DNA from: Streptomyces sp. NBC_01298
GTDB lineage: Bacteria > Actinomycetota > Actinomycetes > Streptomycetales > Streptomycetaceae
Direction: 5' to 3'
DNA length: 64,000 nucleotides
NCBI RefSeq assembly: GCF_035978755.1
Contig: NZ_CP108414.1
Span: 7,812,001 to 7,876,000, forward strand
The position numbers and the translations under genes were made by a program. The first letter of the stretch is position 1. Each line of letters begins with the position of its first letter. The notes below the pieces were generated by a model. The model was not told the origin of the DNA. It saw nothing but the letters and a program-made list of their open reading frames with translations, and did not search any database. Positions 60,656 to 64,000 of this stretch are shown here, one piece after another.

Positions 60656-61744
60656 GTGGGCGACGCGGACAGTGGTGTGGGCGGTACGGACCGTACGGCC
60701 GACAGCGGCGGACACCTGGCCTGGATCGGCTCGTTCACCTCGGGGGGCGGCCGCGGTGTCACCACCGCGGCCGTGGATCCGGCCACCGGAGCGCTGACCC
60801 CGCTCTCGGCCACCGACGCCGTCGCGGAGCCCTCGTACCTGGCCCGCGACCCCGCGACCGGCGTGCTGTACGCCGTGAGCGAGGCCGAACAGGGCGCCGT
60901 GGGCGCCTTCCGGACCACCGTCGCGGGGCTCGTCCCCCTCGGGGCGGCCGTCCGCGTCGGCGGCGCCGGCCCCACCCACCTCAGCGTGGCCGGGCGCAGG
61001 CTGCTGACCGCCAACTACACCTCCGGCAGCGTCAGCAGCCTGCCGCTCGCCGCCGACGGCTCGATCGGGGAGCCCGCCGCCGTCCTGGCCCACCGGGGCT
61101 CCGGCCCCGACTCCGGCCGCCAGAAGGGCCCGCACGCCCACCAGGTGCTGCCCGCCCCCGGCGGCCGCTGGGTGCTCAGCGTCGACCTCGGCACCGACTC
61201 GGTACGGGTCTGCGCGCTCGACCCCGCCACCGGAGCCCCGGTGCTCCACGCCGAGACCGCGCTGCGCGCCGGGACCGGGCCCCGGCACCTCGCCTTCCAC
61301 CCCTCCGGCGAGGTGGTCTACGTCCTGCACGAGCTGGAGCCGCAGCTGACCGTCTGCCGCTGGAACGGGGAGTCGGGTGACCTGGAACCGGTCGCCGAGG
61401 TTCCGGTCGCTCCCACGGGCGCTCCAGGGGCTCCGACGCCCTACCCCTCGGCGATCGTGGCTTCCCCGGACGGCCGTTTCGTCTGGGCGGCCGTCCGCGG
61501 AGCCGACACGATCGTCACCCTCTCCCTCGCCGACGGGGCGGAGAAACCGCAGCTCACGGGCACCGTGCCGTGCGGGGGCAGTTGGCCGCGCGATCTCGCC
61601 GCCGACCCGTCGGGCCGCCGGCTGTACGCGGCCAACGAGCGCTCCGGCGACGTCACCTGGTTCGACGTGGACCCCCTGACCGGCGAACCGCGCCGGGCCG
61701 GCGCGGTGTCCGTCCCCGCCGCCACCTGCGTGGTCTTCGGCTGA
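60656..61744 (+). CDS. Lactonase family protein (beta-propeller, 6-phosphogluconolactonase-like)
   Basis: 362 residues from a GTG at 60656 with GGAGAGGGG upstream. Repeated propeller blades (AVDPATGALTPLSA, YLARDPATGVLYAVSE, PTHLSVAGRRLLTANYTSGSVS, HLAFHPSGEVVYVLHE, SAIVASPDGRFVWAAVRG, LAADPSGRRLYAANERS). GPHAHQVLPAPGGRWVLSVDLG is the YbhE/Pgl-type active region. Likely hydrolyses a sugar lactone in the cytoplasm. Ends at a strong terminator. Confidence 0.92.
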   Translation: MGDADSGVGGTDRTADSGGHLAWIGSFTSGGGRGVTTAAVDPATGALTPLSATDAVAEPSYLARDPATGVLYAVSEAEQGAVGAFRTTVAGLVPLGAAVRVGGAGPTHLSVAGRRLLTANYTSGSVSSLPLAADGSIGEPAAVLAHRGSGPDSGRQKGPHAHQVLPAPGGRWVLSVDLGTDSVRVCALDPATGAPVLHAETALRAGTGPRHLAFHPSGEVVYVLHELEPQLTVCRWNGESGDLEPVAEVPVAPTGAPGAPTPYPSAIVASPDGRFVWAAVRGADTIVTLSLADGAEKPQLTGTVPCGGSWPRDLAADPSGRRLYAANERSGDVTWFDVDPLTGEPRRAGAVSVPAATCVVFG

Positions 61745-61768
61745 CACCGGGGCCGCCCCCGTTCCGGC

Positions 61769-61844
61769 GCCGTACGTACGAGGGCCCGCGCCCCGGACCG
61801 TTCCGAATCGAACGAGCCGGGGCGCGGGCCCTCGTACGTACGGC
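61769..61844. terminator. Bidirectional hairpin terminator, 28-bp perfect arms
   Basis: Arms 61769-61796 and 61817-61844 are perfect reverse complements over 28 bp (GCCGTACGTACGAGGG...). The 20-nt loop itself has a CGTTC/GAACG mini-stem. It sits between convergent genes (stops at 61744 and 61859) and can serve both. Confidence 0.9.
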
Positions 61845-61858
61845 ATGAGCCGGGGAGG

Positions 61859-62773
61859 TCAGTGGGCGGCGGCGCCCTGGGTGATGCCGAGGGCGGCGGA
61901 GTACTGCGCGACGGCCAGCTTGCCGAGCGCGGAGTACGCGCCGAGCACGTCGGCGGAGCTGCAGCCGGCCTCCTTGCAGGCGGTGTCGAGGAGCCCCTCG
62001 GCGGCCTCCGGCCCGACCAGGTACGGGGCCAGCGCGAGCTGCGTCGAACCCTCGCGGCGGAGCTGGTCGGCGATGGCGGCCACCGAACCCTCCTCGTCCA
62101 GCGCGGCGGCCATCACCGGCACCGCGAGGCGGGCGGCCAGCAGCATGCCGGTGATGCCCGCGGCCTGCACGGCCTCCTCGCCGCCGGTGGTGACCAGGAC
62201 GATGCCGTCGGCGGCCGTGGTCACGCTGAAGAGCCTGGCCCGGTCGGCGCGGGCGAGACCGGCCTCGGACAGCCGCACGTGCAGGCCCTCGGCGAGCAGC
62301 GGGTGCGGACCCAGCGGGTCGGCGAGCTCGGCGGCGGCCGAGGAGTCCATGAGGGCCTGGCGCATGCGGCGCAGCAGGTCCCCGTCGGGGCCGGCCAGCA
62401 GCGGAACGACCACGGCGTCCGGGCCGGTCGGCGCGGGCACCTCCTGCCCGGCGGCGCGGGCGGACTCCGCGCGCGCGGCGCGGTCCTGGGCGACGGTGGT
62501 CAGCACGCCCGACAGGGACGGGAACTCGGTGGCGTCGTCACCGTCGAGGAAACCGACCCGGGCGTCCAGGCCGGGCAGCTCGGAGCGGCCGATGCTGATG
62601 ATCTCTTCCGCGACTCCCCGCGAGGCGGCCGAAGGGGCACCGGGCACGGCGAGCACCAGCGCGGGCGCGCCCTCGGGCGCCACCGCGGGCTCGGGCCGGC
62701 GGTGCCGTCCGGTCTGGCGGGGTCGCGGCATTCGTACGGGCAGGCCATTTGCGGGCCCAGTGGGGGAGCTCAT
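61859..62773 (-). CDS. Sirohydrochlorin chelatase/CbiX-like protein
   Basis: 304 residues from the ATG at 62773. Basic N-terminus (residues 14-27) then a tandem chelatase-like fold: ALVLAVPGAPSAASRGVAEEIISIGR, VVVPLLAGPDGDLLRRMRQAL, VTTAADGIVLVTTGGEEAVQAAG, STQLALAPYLVGPEA. It lacks the canonical N-terminal HGS of active CbiX/SirB (here VPGAPS), so catalytic chelation is doubtful. A regulatory or degenerate role is possible. Often found next to ung in Streptomyces, to my recollection. Confidence 0.65.
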   Translation of the reverse strand: MSSPTGPANGLPVRMPRPRQTGRHRRPEPAVAPEGAPALVLAVPGAPSAASRGVAEEIISIGRSELPGLDARVGFLDGDDATEFPSLSGVLTTVAQDRAARAESARAAGQEVPAPTGPDAVVVPLLAGPDGDLLRRMRQALMDSSAAAELADPLGPHPLLAEGLHVRLSEAGLARADRARLFSVTTAADGIVLVTTGGEEAVQAAGITGMLLAARLAVPVMAAALDEEGSVAAIADQLRREGSTQLALAPYLVGPEAAEGLLDTACKEAGCSSADVLGAYSALGKLAVAQYSAALGITQGAAAH

Positions 62774-62881
62774 GGCGCCGCATGCTACTGGTTTATCGAA
62801 ACCGGGTGTTCGGGCAGGGCCTTCTCCGGCGGCATCTGTCCGTATTTATCCGGTGAATGTCAGATACCGTTCGGCTCTCCG

Positions 62882-62898
62882 GTCACCCGGTCGGTGAC
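62882..62898 (-). terminator. Hairpin downstream of ung
   Basis: GTCACC-CGGTC-GGTGAC, a 6-bp stem with a 5-nt loop, 9 nt past the ung stop, with a second overlapping inverted copy reaching 62911. Plausible terminator without a U-run. Confidence 0.5.
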
Positions 62899-62906
62899 GC
62901 GGCCGG

Positions 62907-63593
62907 TCACCCCGTGGCGGGAAGCCGCCAGTCCACGGGCTGCGCGCCCTGGCGGACCAGTAGGTCGTTGGCCTTGCTGAACGGCCGTGACCCGAAGAAC
63001 CCGTTGTCCGCGGACATCGGGGACGGATGCACCGATTCCACGGCCGGCAGATCGCCCAGCAGCGGTCGCAGGTTGCGCGCCTCGCGCCCCCACAGCACCG
63101 ACACCAGGGGCTTGCCGCGGGCGGCGAGCGCGCGGATGGCCTGCTCCGTCACGGCCTCCCAGCCCTTGCCGCGATGGGCGTTGGGCTTGCGCGGGGCCGT
63201 GGTGAGCGAGCGGTTCAGCAGCAGGACGCCCTGCCGCGTCCACGGGGTCAGGTCCCCGTTCAGGGGCTTGCCCGTGCCGAGATCGGCGTGCAGTTCGCGG
63301 AAGATGTTGTCGAGGCTCGGCGGCCACGGACTGACGTCGGGGGCGACGGAGAAGGACAGGCCGATCGCGTGCCCCGGCGTCGGGTACGGATCCTGCCCGA
63401 CGATCAGCACCTTGACCTCGTCGAAGGGCTGTTGGAACGCGCGCAGCACGTTCGCCCCCGCGGGTACGTAGGTCCTGCCCGCCGCGATCTCCGCGCGCAG
63501 GAAGTCGCCCATGGCGGCGATGTGCGCCGCCACCGGCTCCAGAGCCCGGGCCCAGCCCGGCTCGACGATCTCGTTCAACGGTCGTGCTGCCAC
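62907..63593 (-). CDS. ung: Uracil-DNA glycosylase
   Basis: 228 residues from a GTG at 63593. Family I Ung: the water-activating loop [18 protein letters not shown] (Asp68), [37 protein letters not shown], and the HPSPMS leucine-loop motif with its His. It removes uracil from DNA at the start of base excision repair. Confidence 0.97.
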   Translation of the reverse strand: MAARPLNEIVEPGWARALEPVAAHIAAMGDFLRAEIAAGRTYVPAGANVLRAFQQPFDEVKVLIVGQDPYPTPGHAIGLSFSVAPDVSPWPPSLDNIFRELHADLGTGKPLNGDLTPWTRQGVLLLNRSLTTAPRKPNAHRGKGWEAVTEQAIRALAARGKPLVSVLWGREARNLRPLLGDLPAVESVHPSPMSADNGFFGSRPFSKANDLLVRQGAQPVDWRLPATG

Positions 63594-63651
63594 GGTGGAT
63601 CACTCTACTGGCCCAGTCCGCCGCCCGCCGCCACCCGTCACGGGACCGGCC

Positions 63652-64000
63652 TCAGGCGTTCTCGACGCCGCGGCCGGGGGCGCGCATGTCGCCTGTTCCG
63701 GGAGTGCCGTCGGCGAGCCCGTAGCGCAGGTACACCGTTCCCTTGGCGCCGGTGGCCGGGGGTGCGAGCAGCGCGAGGTTGGTGGGCACGGCGCCGTCGT
63801 CGAACACCTTCTTCCCGACACCGAGCACGATCGGGTGCACCCACAGGTCGAGGCGGTCGAAGAGCTTCTCCCGCAGCAGCGTCTGGACGAGGTTCAGGCT
63901 GCCGACGACCTTCACGTGCTCGTGCCGGTCACGGATCTCGCGCACCGCGCCGGCCAGGTCCGGGCCGAGGTGGGTGGACCCGGCCCACGCGAGGTCGGGC
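63652..64000 (-). CDS. Dihydrofolate reductase/RibD-C-type reductase (5' end outside window)
   Basis: The visible C-terminal part of about 115 residues contains the VKVVGSLNLVQTLLREKLFDRLDLWVHPIVLGVGKKVFDDG block of RibD C-terminal/DHFR-like NADPH reductases. The frame continues past base 64000. A stand-alone reductase; the substrate is unknown. Confidence 0.82.
   Translation of the reverse strand, partial: PDLAWAGSTHLGPDLAGAVREIRDRHEHVKVVGSLNLVQTLLREKLFDRLDLWVHPIVLGVGKKVFDDGAVPTNLALLAPPATGAKGTVYLRYGLADGTPGTGDMRAPGRGVENA

Noticed and set aside
59426-61744. Thaxtomin-type biosynthetic cluster around the NOS gene
   Set aside because: No NRPS, TxtE-like P450 or MbtH gene is nearby; the NOS is solitary.

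Overview
The window is chromosomal DNA from a Streptomyces-type actinomycete. The evidence is very high GC with G/C-dominated third codon positions, frequent GTG/TTG starts, GTGA/ATGA start-stop overlaps, and lineage-typical families: a conservon, a SWIM/SNF2 pair, a DUF3516 helicase, roadblock proteins and FUSC/NB-ARC-type genes. I see no rRNA, tRNA, CRISPR array, transposase or phage genes. About 58 protein genes were assigned; the two at the window edges are cut.

Layout. 0-9.4 kb: GAF-domain regulator (cut), a SWIM/SNF2-helicase pair, a tiny membrane protein, a MOSC protein, a TrmO-type protein, two unknowns and a methyltransferase. 9.5-16.6 kb: an MHYT membrane sensor running into a conservon (cvnA-D: kinase-like ATPase, roadblock, DUF742, small GTPase), a PPOX protein, a second roadblock and an HTH-like unknown. 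16.6-21.9 kb: YchJ, TesB, a Ski2-like helicase, a membrane-bound hydrolase and an unknown. 22-33.9 kb: a heterodimeric ABC exporter with one dead ATP site, a Tat-exported sulfite-oxidase-like enzyme, a large FAD/Fe-S oxidase, a divergent MarR/ABC-exporter pair and MltG. 33.9-39.3 kb: an ssuCBAD sulfonate operon with a flavoprotein monooxygenase, preceded by a leaderless cysteine-rich leader peptide with an attenuator-like hairpin set. 39.3-42 kb: P450, HAD hydrolase, Lrp/AsnC regulator.

42-51.5 kb is the most coherent accessory block. A four-gene minus-strand operon with overlapping ends (DUF1295, cyclopropane-type fatty acid methylase, DUF1365, FAD amine-oxidase-like protein) diverges from an SDR/DUF2867 protein, a photolyase and a MerR/B12-binding photoreceptor of the LitR/CarH type. 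An ECF sigma factor converges on litR with overlapping 3' ends. It reads as a light/singlet-oxygen-responsive module coupling DNA repair to membrane-lipid modification, here without carotenoid genes.

51.6-64 kb: histidine phosphatase, APC permease and universal stress protein, FUSC protein, LuxR-type regulator with a divergent unknown, a rearranged NB-ARC/TPR gene, a solitary bacterial nitric oxide synthase, a lactonase, a strong bidirectional terminator, a chelatase-like protein, ung and a cut RibD/DHFR-type reductase.

The best candidates for new biology are the lit/lipid module, the ssu attenuator, the MHYT-conservon operon, the asymmetric ABC exporter and the displaced N-terminus of the NB-ARC gene.
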